This document shows, piece after piece, positions 9,194-19,779 of a stretch of 64,000 nt of DNA (positions are counted from its first letter, which is position 1; every line of letters starts with the position of its first letter). The position numbers were made by a program, and so were the translations under genes. The notes below the pieces were generated by a model. The model searched no databases and had not been told where the DNA came from. It saw only the letters and a program-made list of their open reading frames with translations. This DNA comes from Chromobacterium alticapitis (GTDB lineage Bacteria > Pseudomonadota > Gammaproteobacteria > Burkholderiales > Chromobacteriaceae): contig NZ_PQWB01000007.1 in NCBI RefSeq assembly GCF_002924365.1, positions 1 through 64,000 of the forward strand. The letters are read 5' to 3'.

Positions 9194-11252
9194 TCGCGCC
9201 CTCCTGCCGGTATACCGCCGGCACTTCCTTAGCCGTCACCCACTTCACCGCCAGCGACTTGCGGATCACGTGGATGCCGAACGCCAGCATCGCCAGCACC
9301 ACCGCCATGAACAGCGCGGTCAGCGTGGCGTCCACATAATCATTGAAGATGATTTGCTGCATTTGCGCCATATTCTTGGCCGGCGCCAACAGTTCGCCCT
9401 TGGCCGCGGCGGCGGAGAACTTGTCGGCATGGGTCAGGAAGCTGATCTTGGGGCTGGAGTGGAACAGCTTTTGCCAGCCAGCCGTCAGCGTGGCCAACAG
9501 CAGCCAGACGGTGGGCAGCGCGGTCACCCACACGTAGCGCGTCTTCCGCATCTTCACCAGCACCACGGTGGCCAGGGTCAGCGCGATGCCTGCCAGCATC
9601 TGGTTGGCGATGCCGAACAGCGGCCACAGCGTATTGATGCCGCCCAGCGGGTCGACCACGCCCTGATACAGGAAGTAGCCCCAGGCGGAAACGGCGAGGC
9701 CGGTGGCGACGAAGTTGGCGACCCACGACTCGGTGTTGGCCATGGGTTTGATCGCCAGGCCCAGCAGGTCCTGAATCATGAAACGCAGCACCCGGGTGCC
9801 CGCATCCACCGTGGTCAGGATGAACAGCGCTTCGAACAGGATGGCGAAGTGGTACCAGAAGGCCATCATGGTCTTGCCGCCTATCACGCCGGACAAGATG
9901 TGGGCCATGCCCACCGCCAGCGTCGGCGCGCCGCCGGCGCGCGACAGCACAGTGTGCTCGCCGACATCGGCCGCCAGCTGGGTCAGCGCGTCCGGCGTGA
10001 TGACGAAGCCCCAGCCGGAGATCACTTGCGCCGCGTCGACGGCGGTTTTGCCGATCAAGGCCGCCGGGCTGTTCATGGCGAAGTAGACGCCCGGATCCAG
10101 CACGCAGGCGGCGATCAGCGCCATGATGGCGACGAAGCTCTCCACCAGCATGGCGCCGTAGCCTATCATCCGCGCCTGGGTTTCATTCTCCACCAGCTTG
10201 GGCGTGGTGCCGGAGGCCACCAGCGAGTGGAAGCCGGACACCGCGCCGCAGGCGATGGTGATGAACAGGAAGGGGAACAAGTTGCCGGCGAACACCGGGC
10301 CGCTGCCGTCGATGAACTTGGTGACCGAGGGCATGTGCAACGGCGGCGCCACCACCAGGATGCCGACGGCCAGGCCGGCGATGGTGCCGATTTTCAGGAA
10401 GGTGGACAGGTAGTCGCGCGGGGCCAGCAGCAGCCACACCGGCAGCACCGAGGCGATGAAGCCGTAGCCGATCAGCGTCCAGGCCAACGTGGTGCCCTTC
10501 AGCGTGAACAGCGGCGCCAGCGTGGGGCTCTTGGCCACGTCGCCGCCGTAAACGATGGCCAGCATCAACAGGATGAAGCCCAGCACCGAGATCTCGCCTA
10601 TCTTGCCCGGCCGGATGAAGCGGCTGTACACGCCCATGAACAGGGCGATGGGGATGGTGCAGGCGATGGTGAAGGTGCCCCACGGGCTGTCGGCCAGCGC
10701 CTTGACCACCACCAGCGCCAGCACCGCCAGCAGGATAACCATGATCATCAACACGCCGATGGAGGCGATCACGCCGGCGGCGTCACCCAGCTCCTGGCGT
10801 ATCATCTCGCCCAGCGACTTGCCGTCGCGGCGCATGGACAGGAACAGTGTCAGGAAATCCTGCACCGCGCCGGCCAGCATCACGCCGACCAGAATCCACA
10901 GCGTGCCGGGCAGGTAGCCCATCTGCGCGGCCAGCACCGGGCCCACCAGCGGGCCGGCGCCGGCGATGGCGGCGAAGTGATGGCCGAACACCACCCATTT
11001 ATTGGTGGGCACGTAATCGAGGCCGTCGTTGAACTTCTCGGCCGGAGTCAGCCGGCGCGCGTCCAGCTCCAGCACCTTTTCGGCGATGAAGCGCCCGTAG
11101 AAGCGGTAGGCGATCGCATACACCGACAGGGCGGCCACCACCAGCCATACCGCGTTGATCGTTTCGCCGCGGTTCAGCGCCACCATGGCGAAGGCCGTGG
11201 CTCCCGCCAGCGCCACCAGCAGCCAAACGGCATACTGCTTGATTTGTTGCAT
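9186..11252 (-). CDS. cstA: CstA/BtsT carbon-starvation transporter
   Basis: This 688-residue inner-membrane protein has many hydrophobic segments and is close to the length of E. coli CstA and BtsT. Family blocks include YVPTNKWVVFGHHFAAIAGA (near residue 60), GPLVGPVLAAQMGYLPG and FHSLVASGTTPKLVENE. CstA/BtsT proteins take up pyruvate or peptides when carbon is limiting. The reading frame extends upstream to 11399, but the ATG at 11252 starts directly before the first membrane segment. It forms an overlapping pair with ybdD and is divergent from the RstA-like regulator 200 bases away. Confidence 0.9.
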   Translation of the reverse strand: MQQIKQYAVWLLVALAGATAFAMVALNRGETINAVWLVVAALSVYAIAYRFYGRFIAEKVLELDARRLTPAEKFNDGLDYVPTNKWVVFGHHFAAIAGAGPLVGPVLAAQMGYLPGTLWILVGVMLAGAVQDFLTLFLSMRRDGKSLGEMIRQELGDAAGVIASIGVLMIMVILLAVLALVVVKALADSPWGTFTIACTIPIALFMGVYSRFIRPGKIGEISVLGFILLMLAIVYGGDVAKSPTLAPLFTLKGTTLAWTLIGYGFIASVLPVWLLLAPRDYLSTFLKIGTIAGLAVGILVVAPPLHMPSVTKFIDGSGPVFAGNLFPFLFITIACGAVSGFHSLVASGTTPKLVENETQARMIGYGAMLVESFVAIMALIAACVLDPGVYFAMNSPAALIGKTAVDAAQVISGWGFVITPDALTQLAADVGEHTVLSRAGGAPTLAVGMAHILSGVIGGKTMMAFWYHFAILFEALFILTTVDAGTRVLRFMIQDLLGLAIKPMANTESWVANFVATGLAVSAWGYFLYQGVVDPLGGINTLWPLFGIANQMLAGIALTLATVVLVKMRKTRYVWVTALPTVWLLLATLTAGWQKLFHSSPKISFLTHADKFSAAAAKGELLAPAKNMAQMQQIIFNDYVDATLTALFMAVVLAMLAFGIHVIRKSLAVKWVTAKEVPAVYRQEGANG

Positions 11253-11454
11253 AAGGCGTCCCTGTTCTCTATTTCCCCCAGCTTGCCGCGGCGACAGCCC
11301 ATCTGCCGGCCGGTGTCCGGGTATGGTTCTACCCTTCAGATTCTGTCGGCATGCCAAATGAAACTCAAGGAAAATTAGAGCAAAAGCGCGGCCTGCCAAG
11401 CGCTGGCAACGCGTGTTACTATTTTTGCTGACGATTGCATCCCTTGAATACGCA

Positions 11455-12171
11455 ATGGCACAACATATTCTGATCGTGGAAGACGACGCCAGATTGGCGG
11501 AACTGATAGCAGCCTACCTGACCAAGCACGGTTATCAGGTCAGCCTGCACGGCCGGGGCGACACCGCGCCGGCGACCATCCTGGAATTGCGCCCCGATCT
11601 GGTGGTGCTGGATGTGATGCTGCCGGGCAAGGAAGGCTTCGACGTCTGCCGCGACGTTCGCCCGCACTACGGCGGCCGCATCCTGATGATGACGGCGCGC
11701 GACGAGGACGTGGACGAAATCCTGGGCCTGGAACTGGGCGCGGACGACTATCTGGCCAAGCCGGTGGAGCCGCGCCGGCTGCTGGCGCGCATCCGCGCGC
11801 TGTTGCGGCGCAGCGCCGCGCGCGCCGAAGGCGGCGCGATGGGCGTCACCGTGGAAAACGACGGCATCTCCTTCGGCCAGTTCCACATCAGCCAGGCGAC
11901 GCGCGAAGCGGTGCTGGGCGAGGAGCAGATCGAGCTGACCACCGCCGAATTCGACCTGCTGTGGCTATTGGCCACCCATGCCGGCCAAGTGCTGTCGCGC
12001 GACGACATCATGAGCGAGCTGCGCGGTATAGGCTTCGACGGTCTGGACCGCTCCATCGACGCCCGCATCTCGCGGCTGCGCCGCAAGCTGGGCGACAATC
12101 CCGACACGCCGGCCAGGATCAAGACCGTGCGCGGCAAGGGCTATCTGTTTTCGCGCAGCGACTGGGAGTGA
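11455..12171 (+). CDS. rstA: OmpR-type response regulator (RstA-like)
   Basis: This 238-residue regulator has a receiver domain with acidic pocket E9/D10/D11, phosphoacceptor Asp53 (VLDVMLPGKEG), Thr80 and Lys102. It is followed by an OmpR/PhoB winged helix (LRGIGFDGLDRSIDARISRL near the C-terminus). The blocks RGDTAPATILELRPDLVVLD, THAGQ and RIKTVRGKGYLF closely resemble E. coli RstA as I recall it. The ATG at 11455 gives the canonical MAQHILIVEDD start. The downstream kinase overlaps or abuts its stop codon. Confidence 0.88.
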   Translation: MAQHILIVEDDARLAELIAAYLTKHGYQVSLHGRGDTAPATILELRPDLVVLDVMLPGKEGFDVCRDVRPHYGGRILMMTARDEDVDEILGLELGADDYLAKPVEPRRLLARIRALLRRSAARAEGGAMGVTVENDGISFGQFHISQATREAVLGEEQIELTTAEFDLLWLLATHAGQVLSRDDIMSELRGIGFDGLDRSIDARISRLRRKLGDNPDTPARIKTVRGKGYLFSRSDWE

Positions 12172-12173
12172 GC

Positions 12174-13526
12174 GTGTCGCCAAAAAATATCCGCGGCTGG
12201 CTCAAGCCGACGCTGGGCACGCTGTTCGCCCGCTACTTCCTGATCACCATGCTGATCCAGCTTTTGATCATCATCGGCTTCGGCTTCCTGGTGACCAAGT
12301 TGTACCAGAACAGCGATCAAGCGGACAAGCTTCGCTTCATGAACGGCACCGTCTCGCTGCTGCAGGACAAGCTGGCCAGCCAAGCGCCGCAACACCGGGA
12401 AGCTACGCTATCCGCGCTGGCCGCCCGCTTCAGCTATCCGCTGCGCCTGGTGGACGCTCCGCCGCCGGAGGTCGCCGCGGCCGCCTCGGCCACCCTGCGC
12501 CAGGGCAAACCCTATCTGGACGACGACAGCCAGTTGCTCTACATCGCCGTTCCCGGCGACAAGCGTTTGCTGGCGCTGGGGCCGCTGGACGTGCAGTCCA
12601 GCGACAGCACCTGGATCAGCGAAGACATCGAGGTACTGCTGATCTGGATGGTGCTGTCCGGCTCCACCTTGGGCTCCCTGCTCTACTTCATCCTGCGGCC
12701 GCTCTGGGCCGACCTGCTGGAAGTGCGCCGCACAGCGGAAGCCTTCGCCGAGGGAGATTTCAGCGCGCGCGCCCACTCCGCCAGCAGCCGCTTGTTCGCG
12801 CCGCTGCCGCTGGCCTTCAACAGCATGGCCTCGCGGCTGGAGCGGCAGATGGAGACCCGCCAGGCGCTATCGCACGCCATCGCCCACGAAATCCGCACCC
12901 CCATCGCTCGGCTGCGCTTCGGCCTGACCATGCTGGAGGAGGAAGAAAATCCGGACGAATGGCAGCGCTACCGCGACGGCATGGAGCGCGACATGCAGGA
13001 GCTGGAAGAGCTGATCAGCTCCAGCATGGAATTCTCCAAGCTCAAACGCAGCGAAGTCCCGCTGCATCTGGAGACGGTGGAGCTGTTCGACTGGTTCGAC
13101 GATCTGGTCGATCTGGTCACCCCGCTGAAGCCTCCCCATCTGGCGCTGACGCTGGAGTGCGCGCACGAACGCGGCGCCTTCGACCGCAAACTGATGTACA
13201 TCGCCAGCCGCAACCTGCTGTTGAACGCGTTCAAGTACGCGCACGGCCAGGTCAGGATGAAGGTCTATCACCAGGACGCCCTGCTGATCATCGAAGTGGA
13301 CGACGACGGCTGCGGCATTCCGGAAGAGGATCGAGACAAGGTATTCGAACCCTTCCTGCGCCTGGACAGAAGCCGCGACCGCGCCACCGGCGGCCATGGC
13401 CTGGGCCTATCCTTCGTGCGGCTGATCGCCGAGCACCACAACGGCCAGGCCAGCGCCGGCGCAAGCGATCTGGGCGGCGCGCGCTTCCGCATGATCATTG
13501 CTCAGCCCGCCTTGCCGCCGCAATAA
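12174..13526 (+). CDS. rstB: Sensor histidine kinase (RstB-like)
   Basis: This is a membrane histidine kinase of about 450 residues. The N-terminal membrane segment is about residues 20-40, a periplasmic domain of roughly 100 residues follows, and the second membrane segment is near residue 160. A HAMP domain comes next, then the H-box AIAHEIRTPIARLRFGL with phosphoacceptor His238. The ATPase domain has N-box NLLLNAFKYA, DDDGCGIPEEDRDKVFEPF and GGHGLGLSFVRLI. The GTG at 12174 has GGGAG 6 bases upstream; a GTG at 12168 overlapping the regulator's TGA is the alternative. It partners the RstA-like regulator; the signal is unknown. Confidence 0.87.
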   Translation: MSPKNIRGWLKPTLGTLFARYFLITMLIQLLIIIGFGFLVTKLYQNSDQADKLRFMNGTVSLLQDKLASQAPQHREATLSALAARFSYPLRLVDAPPPEVAAAASATLRQGKPYLDDDSQLLYIAVPGDKRLLALGPLDVQSSDSTWISEDIEVLLIWMVLSGSTLGSLLYFILRPLWADLLEVRRTAEAFAEGDFSARAHSASSRLFAPLPLAFNSMASRLERQMETRQALSHAIAHEIRTPIARLRFGLTMLEEEENPDEWQRYRDGMERDMQELEELISSSMEFSKLKRSEVPLHLETVELFDWFDDLVDLVTPLKPPHLALTLECAHERGAFDRKLMYIASRNLLLNAFKYAHGQVRMKVYHQDALLIIEVDDDGCGIPEEDRDKVFEPFLRLDRSRDRATGGHGLGLSFVRLIAEHHNGQASAGASDLGGARFRMIIAQPALPPQ

Positions 13527-13622
13527 GTCACTCATCGTCACAAAGCGTCGACAGGAAGCCCACAGACCGCTTGCCAGCGTTTGCCGATAATCCCCATCAT
13601 CGTCTCACCTGGAATATGCAGA

Positions 13623-15481
<1,859 letters not shown>

Positions 15482-15585
15482 GCCAGCCCCGGTTACAAAC
15501 GGGCAACGCACAGGGACCGGCGGATCGGTTATCCTAGCCAGTTCGCTTTTTTGAACGTTTTTCGATCCACGATTCCGGAATACCG

Positions 15586-17238
15586 ATGCACACCACCAAG
15601 GCCACCGCCCTGCCGCGCGCGCTGGAAACGGCGCTGTGGCTGCTGTTCGCGCTGATCTGGTTCGGCAGCCTGGGCTACCGCGGGCTGATCCACGCCGACG
15701 AAGGCCGCTACGCGACGATCTCGCTGTTCATGCTGCACAGCAATGACTGGATCACGCCGCGCCTGAACGGCCTGCTCTATTTCGAGAAGCCCATTCTGCA
15801 ATACTGGATGGGCGCGCTCAGCTTCGCCGCCTTCGGCGTCAACGAATTCGCCGCCCGCTTCTGGCCCGGCCTGACCGGCTTTCTCAGCGTGGCCGCGGTC
15901 TCGCTGACCGCGCGCCGGCTGTGGGGGATAGACGCCGGACGCTACGCCGCGCTGACGGCCGGCGGCATGGCCTGGATCGTCGCCAACAGCCACTTCCTGT
16001 CGCTGGACATGGGCGTCAGTTTCTTCCTCACCGCCGCGCTGTGCGGCTTTCTGCTGGCCCAGCGCGAGGACGCCAGCCGCGCCGAAACCCGCTGGGCGAT
16101 GTGGCTGGTATGGGCCGCCATGGCCGGAGCCACGCTGAGCAAAGGCCTGATCGGCCTGTTGATCCCCGGCGCCACCCTAGTGCTATACAGCCTGGCCAAC
16201 TGGCAATGGGCGTTCTGGAAACGCATGCACTGGCTCAGCGGCCTGGCCCTGTTCTTCGCGCTGACCGCGCCGTGGTTCGTGCTGGTGTCCGAGCGCAACG
16301 CCGATTTCGCCCATTTCTTCTTCATCCGCGAGCACTTCGAGCGCTTCCTCACCACCGAGCACAAGCGCACCGGCGCGCCGTGGTATTTCGTGCCCTACCT
16401 GATTCTGGGCCTGCTGCCGTGGACCACCCTGTTGCCGCGCATCGTCCGCGACGCCTGGCCGGACCGCGCCGCGGGCCTGCGCGTCGGCCGTCTGCTGTTG
16501 ATCTGGTGCGTGTTCATCTTCGCCTTCTTCAGCAAGTCCAGCTCCAAACTGCCGTCCTACATTCTGCCGATGTTTCCGGCGCTGGCGCTGATGCTGGCCT
16601 ACAGCTTCTGCCGGATGCGGCCGGCCGAGCTGAAAAAGCATATCGTCCTGCCCGCCCTGCTATGGCTGGCCCTGCTCTGCGCCTGGCCTTTCGCCGGCCG
16701 CTTCGCCAATGTCGATTCGCCGCTGGACGTGATTCAGCCCTTCGCGCACTTCATCGCCGCGGGCGCGGCGGCGTTCATGATCGCCGCGGTTTACGCCTGG
16801 CGCGCGCTGGGTCACGGCCGCATGCTGGCCGCCGTCGCCGCGCTGTCCTTCGGCAGCCTGATCGCCGTGACGCTGGCCGCCAGCGGCCATGACAGCTACG
16901 GCCGGCTCAAAGGCAGCAAGGAAATCGTCAAACAGATCCAGCCTTACCTGACGCCGGACAGCGAACTCTACTCCGTCCGCTACTACGATCAGACCTTCCC
17001 CTACTACGCGGGCCGGCCGGTCACGCTGGTGGACTTCGTCGATGAGTTCGAATTCGGCGAGGGACAGGAGCCACAGCGCTGGATGCCGCGCATCGAGCAA
17101 TTTGTCGAACGCTGGCGCGCCGCGCCCAAGGCGGTGGCGATGATGACGGACGGCACCTTCCAGGCGCTGCGCCAGCAAGGCCTGCCGATGAAGGTGATTT
17201 ATCAGGACCCGCGGCGGATGGTGGTGGCGAAGCCTTAG
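15586..17238 (+). CDS. arnT: Undecaprenyl phosphate-L-Ara4N transferase (ArnT-like)
   Basis: This is a 550-residue GT83-type inner-membrane glycosyltransferase with about 12 hydrophobic segments. The first periplasmic loop has HADEGRYATIS and DWITPRLNGLLYFEKP, the typical metal and acceptor-binding region of ArnT/PMT-like enzymes. It would transfer 4-amino-4-deoxy-L-arabinose from undecaprenyl phosphate to lipid A, lowering polymyxin binding. It heads a run of arn genes on the same strand. Unusually, arnT comes first here instead of after arnD as in enterobacteria. Confidence 0.88.
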   Translation: MHTTKATALPRALETALWLLFALIWFGSLGYRGLIHADEGRYATISLFMLHSNDWITPRLNGLLYFEKPILQYWMGALSFAAFGVNEFAARFWPGLTGFLSVAAVSLTARRLWGIDAGRYAALTAGGMAWIVANSHFLSLDMGVSFFLTAALCGFLLAQREDASRAETRWAMWLVWAAMAGATLSKGLIGLLIPGATLVLYSLANWQWAFWKRMHWLSGLALFFALTAPWFVLVSERNADFAHFFFIREHFERFLTTEHKRTGAPWYFVPYLILGLLPWTTLLPRIVRDAWPDRAAGLRVGRLLLIWCVFIFAFFSKSSSKLPSYILPMFPALALMLAYSFCRMRPAELKKHIVLPALLWLALLCAWPFAGRFANVDSPLDVIQPFAHFIAAGAAAFMIAAVYAWRALGHGRMLAAVAALSFGSLIAVTLAASGHDSYGRLKGSKEIVKQIQPYLTPDSELYSVRYYDQTFPYYAGRPVTLVDFVDEFEFGEGQEPQRWMPRIEQFVERWRAAPKAVAMMTDGTFQALRQQGLPMKVIYQDPRRMVVAKP

Positions 17239-17312
17239 CGCTCCGGCTTTCCCCCTCTCCCCCAGCCCCTCTCCCGCCAGGGGAGAGGGGAGTACGTTTT
17301 GGATAGAAATGC
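17239..17312. repeat. CCCCTCTCCC...GGGAGAGGGG intergenic hairpin element
   Basis: The gap between arnT and the next gene holds an inverted repeat of the form CCCCTCTCCC-GCCA-GGGGAGAGGGG with a polypyrimidine lead. A sibling element lies at about 21857-21897. It is a REP-like intergenic hairpin that may stabilise or attenuate the operon transcript. Confidence 0.6.
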
Positions 17313-17684
17313 ATGAAACTGATTGAATTTGGATTGATCTTGTTCGGCGTGCTGCTCAATGCCGCCGCGCAGCTGTGTTTGAAGGCCGGCGTGCGCCAGA
17401 TCGGCCACTTCGACTTCTCCTTGGCCAATGCCTGGCCCATAGGCTGGTCGCTGGCCACCAATCTGCCCATCGTCGGCGGCCTGTCCTGCTACGCCGTCAG
17501 CGTGGTGGTGTGGATCATGGCGCTGTCGCGCGTGGAAGTCAGCGTCGCCTATCCCATGCTGTCCATAGGCTATGTAGTCAACGCGTTGCTCGCTTACTGG
17601 ATGTTCGGCGAGGCCCTGGCCGCGCAAAAACTGCTAGGCATCGCCGTCATCATCGTCGGCGTGGTGCTGGTCGCCCGCAGCTGA
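17313..17684 (+). CDS. ArnE-like SMR/EamA flippase subunit
   Basis: This 123-residue protein of four membrane segments is in the EamA/small multidrug resistance fold. VEVSVAYPMLSIGYVVNALL is the conserved C-terminal half motif. In enterobacteria ArnE and ArnF together flip undecaprenyl phosphate-L-Ara4N across the inner membrane. Here only one such gene is visible, between arnT and arnB, so it either acts as a homodimer or has a partner outside the window. Its position supports the arn role more than general drug efflux. Confidence 0.78.
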   Translation: MKLIEFGLILFGVLLNAAAQLCLKAGVRQIGHFDFSLANAWPIGWSLATNLPIVGGLSCYAVSVVVWIMALSRVEVSVAYPMLSIGYVVNALLAYWMFGEALAAQKLLGIAVIIVGVVLVARS

Positions 17685-17698
17685 CATAGAGGTTAGAC

Positions 17699-18823
17699 AT
17701 GGAATTTCTGCCCTTCACCCGCCCCGCCATCGACGAAGACACCATCGCCGCCGTCGGCGAGGTATTGCGTTCCGGCTGGATCACCACCGGCCCGCGCTGC
17801 CAGCAACTGGAAGCCGAACTGTCCGCCTATTGCGGCGGCCGCCCGGTGCGCCTGGTGGCCTCCGCCACCGCCGCGCTGGAGATGGCGCTGCAAATCGCCG
17901 GCATCGGCCCCGGCGATGAAGTCATCACCTGCCCGCTGAGCTGGATCGCCACCGCCAATGTGGTCCTCAAGGTCGGCGCGACGCCGGTCTTCGTCGACGC
18001 CGACCCGGCCACCCGCAATATCGACCTGGCCAAGCTGGAAGCCGCGATCACGCCGCGCACCCGCGCCATCCTCCCGGTGGACCTGGCCGGCCTGCCGGTG
18101 GACCGCGAACGCCTGTACGACATCGCCAGCCGCCATGGCCTGCGCGTGGTGGAAGACGCCGCCCAATCCATGGGCGCCAACTGGCGGGGCGAGCGCATCG
18201 GCAGCTTCGGCGACCTGGTGTCGTTCAGCTTCCACGCCAACAAGAACATGACCAGCGGCGAAGGCGGCTGCCTGGTGCTGAACAATGCCGACGAGGCGCG
18301 GCTGTTTGAAAAACTGCGGCTGCAGGGCGTCACCCGCTTCGCCGACGGCACCATGGACGTGGACGTGTTGGGCGGCAAGGCCAATTTGACCGACATCGCC
18401 GCCGCCATCGGCCTGGGCCAGTTGAAGAAGCTGGACGGCTTCAACGCTCGCCGCCGCGAACTGGCCCAGCTGTATTTCGAACACTTCGACCGCGAACTGG
18501 GCTGCGCGCTGCCGCCGGCGGATTTCGAGCAGAGCAACTGGCACATGTTCCAGCCGCTGCTGCCGCTGGAGCGGATGAGCATCAGCCGCGGCGAGTTCAT
18601 CGCCCGCATGAAGGCGGAAAACATAGGTGTGGGCGTGCATTATCCGGCCATGCATCTGTTCACGCTGTTCCGCGAAAAAGGCTACGCCGAGGGCGACTAC
18701 CCGGTGGCCGAAGACATAGGCTCGCGCACCGTCACGCTGCCGCTGTTCCCGGCGATGACGGACGAAGACGTGATCCGCGTTTGCCGAACCTTCAGCGCCG
18801 TGCTGCGCGCCGTTTTACACTGA
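17699..18823 (+). CDS. arnB: UDP-Ara4O aminotransferase
   Basis: This 374-residue PLP-dependent DegT/DnrJ/EryC1 aminotransferase converts UDP-4-keto-pentose to UDP-L-Ara4N. SGWITTGPRCQQLE is at the N-terminus. ALEMALQIAGIGPGDEVI and VEDAAQSMGANW are PLP-binding blocks. SFHANKNMTSGEGG contains the Schiff-base lysine. GVHYPAMHLFTLFREKGY is typical of ArnB near the C-terminus. The start codon is preceded by GAGG, 14 bases after the upstream gene. Confidence 0.93.
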   Translation: MEFLPFTRPAIDEDTIAAVGEVLRSGWITTGPRCQQLEAELSAYCGGRPVRLVASATAALEMALQIAGIGPGDEVITCPLSWIATANVVLKVGATPVFVDADPATRNIDLAKLEAAITPRTRAILPVDLAGLPVDRERLYDIASRHGLRVVEDAAQSMGANWRGERIGSFGDLVSFSFHANKNMTSGEGGCLVLNNADEARLFEKLRLQGVTRFADGTMDVDVLGGKANLTDIAAAIGLGQLKKLDGFNARRRELAQLYFEHFDRELGCALPPADFEQSNWHMFQPLLPLERMSISRGEFIARMKAENIGVGVHYPAMHLFTLFREKGYAEGDYPVAEDIGSRTVTLPLFPAMTDEDVIRVCRTFSAVLRAVLH

Positions 18824-18828
18824 GAACC

Positions 18829-19779
18829 ATGAATAACGCCATCAACCTTTCCGTCGTCATCCCGGTCTACAACGAACAGGACGTGCTGCAGGCGCTGTTC
18901 GATCGCCTGTACCCGGCGCTGGACGCGCTGAACATCCGCTACGAGATCGTGTTCATCAACGACGGCAGCCGCGACAAAAGCGTGGCCATGCTGTCCGAAC
19001 AGTTCAACCGCCGTCCGGACGTGACGCGCGTGGTGCTGTTCAACGGCAACTTCGGCCAGCACCGCGCCATCCTGGCCGGCTTCGAACACAGCCGCGGCGA
19101 GCGCGTGGTGACGCTGGACGCCGATCTGCAAAATCCGCCGGAAGACATCGCCGTGCTGCTGGCCGAGATGGACAAGGGCCACGATTACGTCGGCTCCATC
19201 CGCCGCCAGCGCAACGACAGCCTGTGGCGCCATCTGGCCAGCCGCGCGATGAACCGGCTGCGCGAGAAGCTCACCCGCATCAAGATGACCGACCAGGGCT
19301 GCATGATGCGCGCCTACAGCCGCCGCATCATCGACACCATCAATCAGTGCAACGAGCTGCACACCTTCATTCCGGCGCTGGCCTACCAGTTTGCGCAGAA
19401 CCCTACCGAAGTGATCGTCGGCCATGAAGAGCGCTTCGCCGGCGAATCCAAATACTCGCTGTACAGCCTGATCCGGCTGAACTTCGACCTGATGACCGGC
19501 TTCTCGCTGGTGCCGCTGCAATGGTTCTCGCTGATGGGCATGGCCATTTCCGCCGGCTCCGGCCTGCTGGTGGTTTACATGCTGCTGCGCCGGCTGATCA
19601 TAGGCCCGGAAGAAGGCGGCCTGTTCACGCTGTTCGCCATCGCCTTCTTCCTGATCGGCATCGCGCTGTTCGGCATCGGCCTGTTGGGCGAATACATCGG
19701 CCGCATCTACCAGGAAGTCCGCGCCCGCCCGCGCTATGTGATCCAGGCGGTGCTGGAGCAAAAAGAGAGCCAAGCATGA
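18829..19779 (+). CDS. arnC: Undecaprenyl-phosphate Ara4FN transferase
   Basis: This 316-residue GT2 membrane glycosyltransferase transfers 4-deoxy-4-formamido-L-arabinose from UDP to undecaprenyl phosphate. The N-terminal Rossmann-like GT domain has LSVVIPVYNEQDVL and VTLDADLQNPPED (metal-binding Asp). MTDQGCMMRAYSRRI and HEERFAGESKYSLYSL follow. Two C-terminal membrane segments lie near residues 230-285. It begins 5 bases after arnB stops and overlaps the formyltransferase start. Confidence 0.92.
   Translation: MNNAINLSVVIPVYNEQDVLQALFDRLYPALDALNIRYEIVFINDGSRDKSVAMLSEQFNRRPDVTRVVLFNGNFGQHRAILAGFEHSRGERVVTLDADLQNPPEDIAVLLAEMDKGHDYVGSIRRQRNDSLWRHLASRAMNRLREKLTRIKMTDQGCMMRAYSRRIIDTINQCNELHTFIPALAYQFAQNPTEVIVGHEERFAGESKYSLYSLIRLNFDLMTGFSLVPLQWFSLMGMAISAGSGLLVVYMLLRRLIIGPEEGGLFTLFAIAFFLIGIALFGIGLLGEYIGRIYQEVRARPRYVIQAVLEQKESQA

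Noticed and set aside
9162-11378. A 738-residue open frame antisense to cstA
   Set aside because: It is Gln/His/Arg-rich with no family motif, and the opposite strand encodes a complete CstA with all its signature blocks. Long antisense frames are expected in GC-rich DNA.
15586-17238. ArnT as a generic protein O-mannosyltransferase
   Set aside because: The loop motifs would allow it, but arnB, arnC, the arnA domain genes and arnD in the same run make the L-Ara4N role much more likely.
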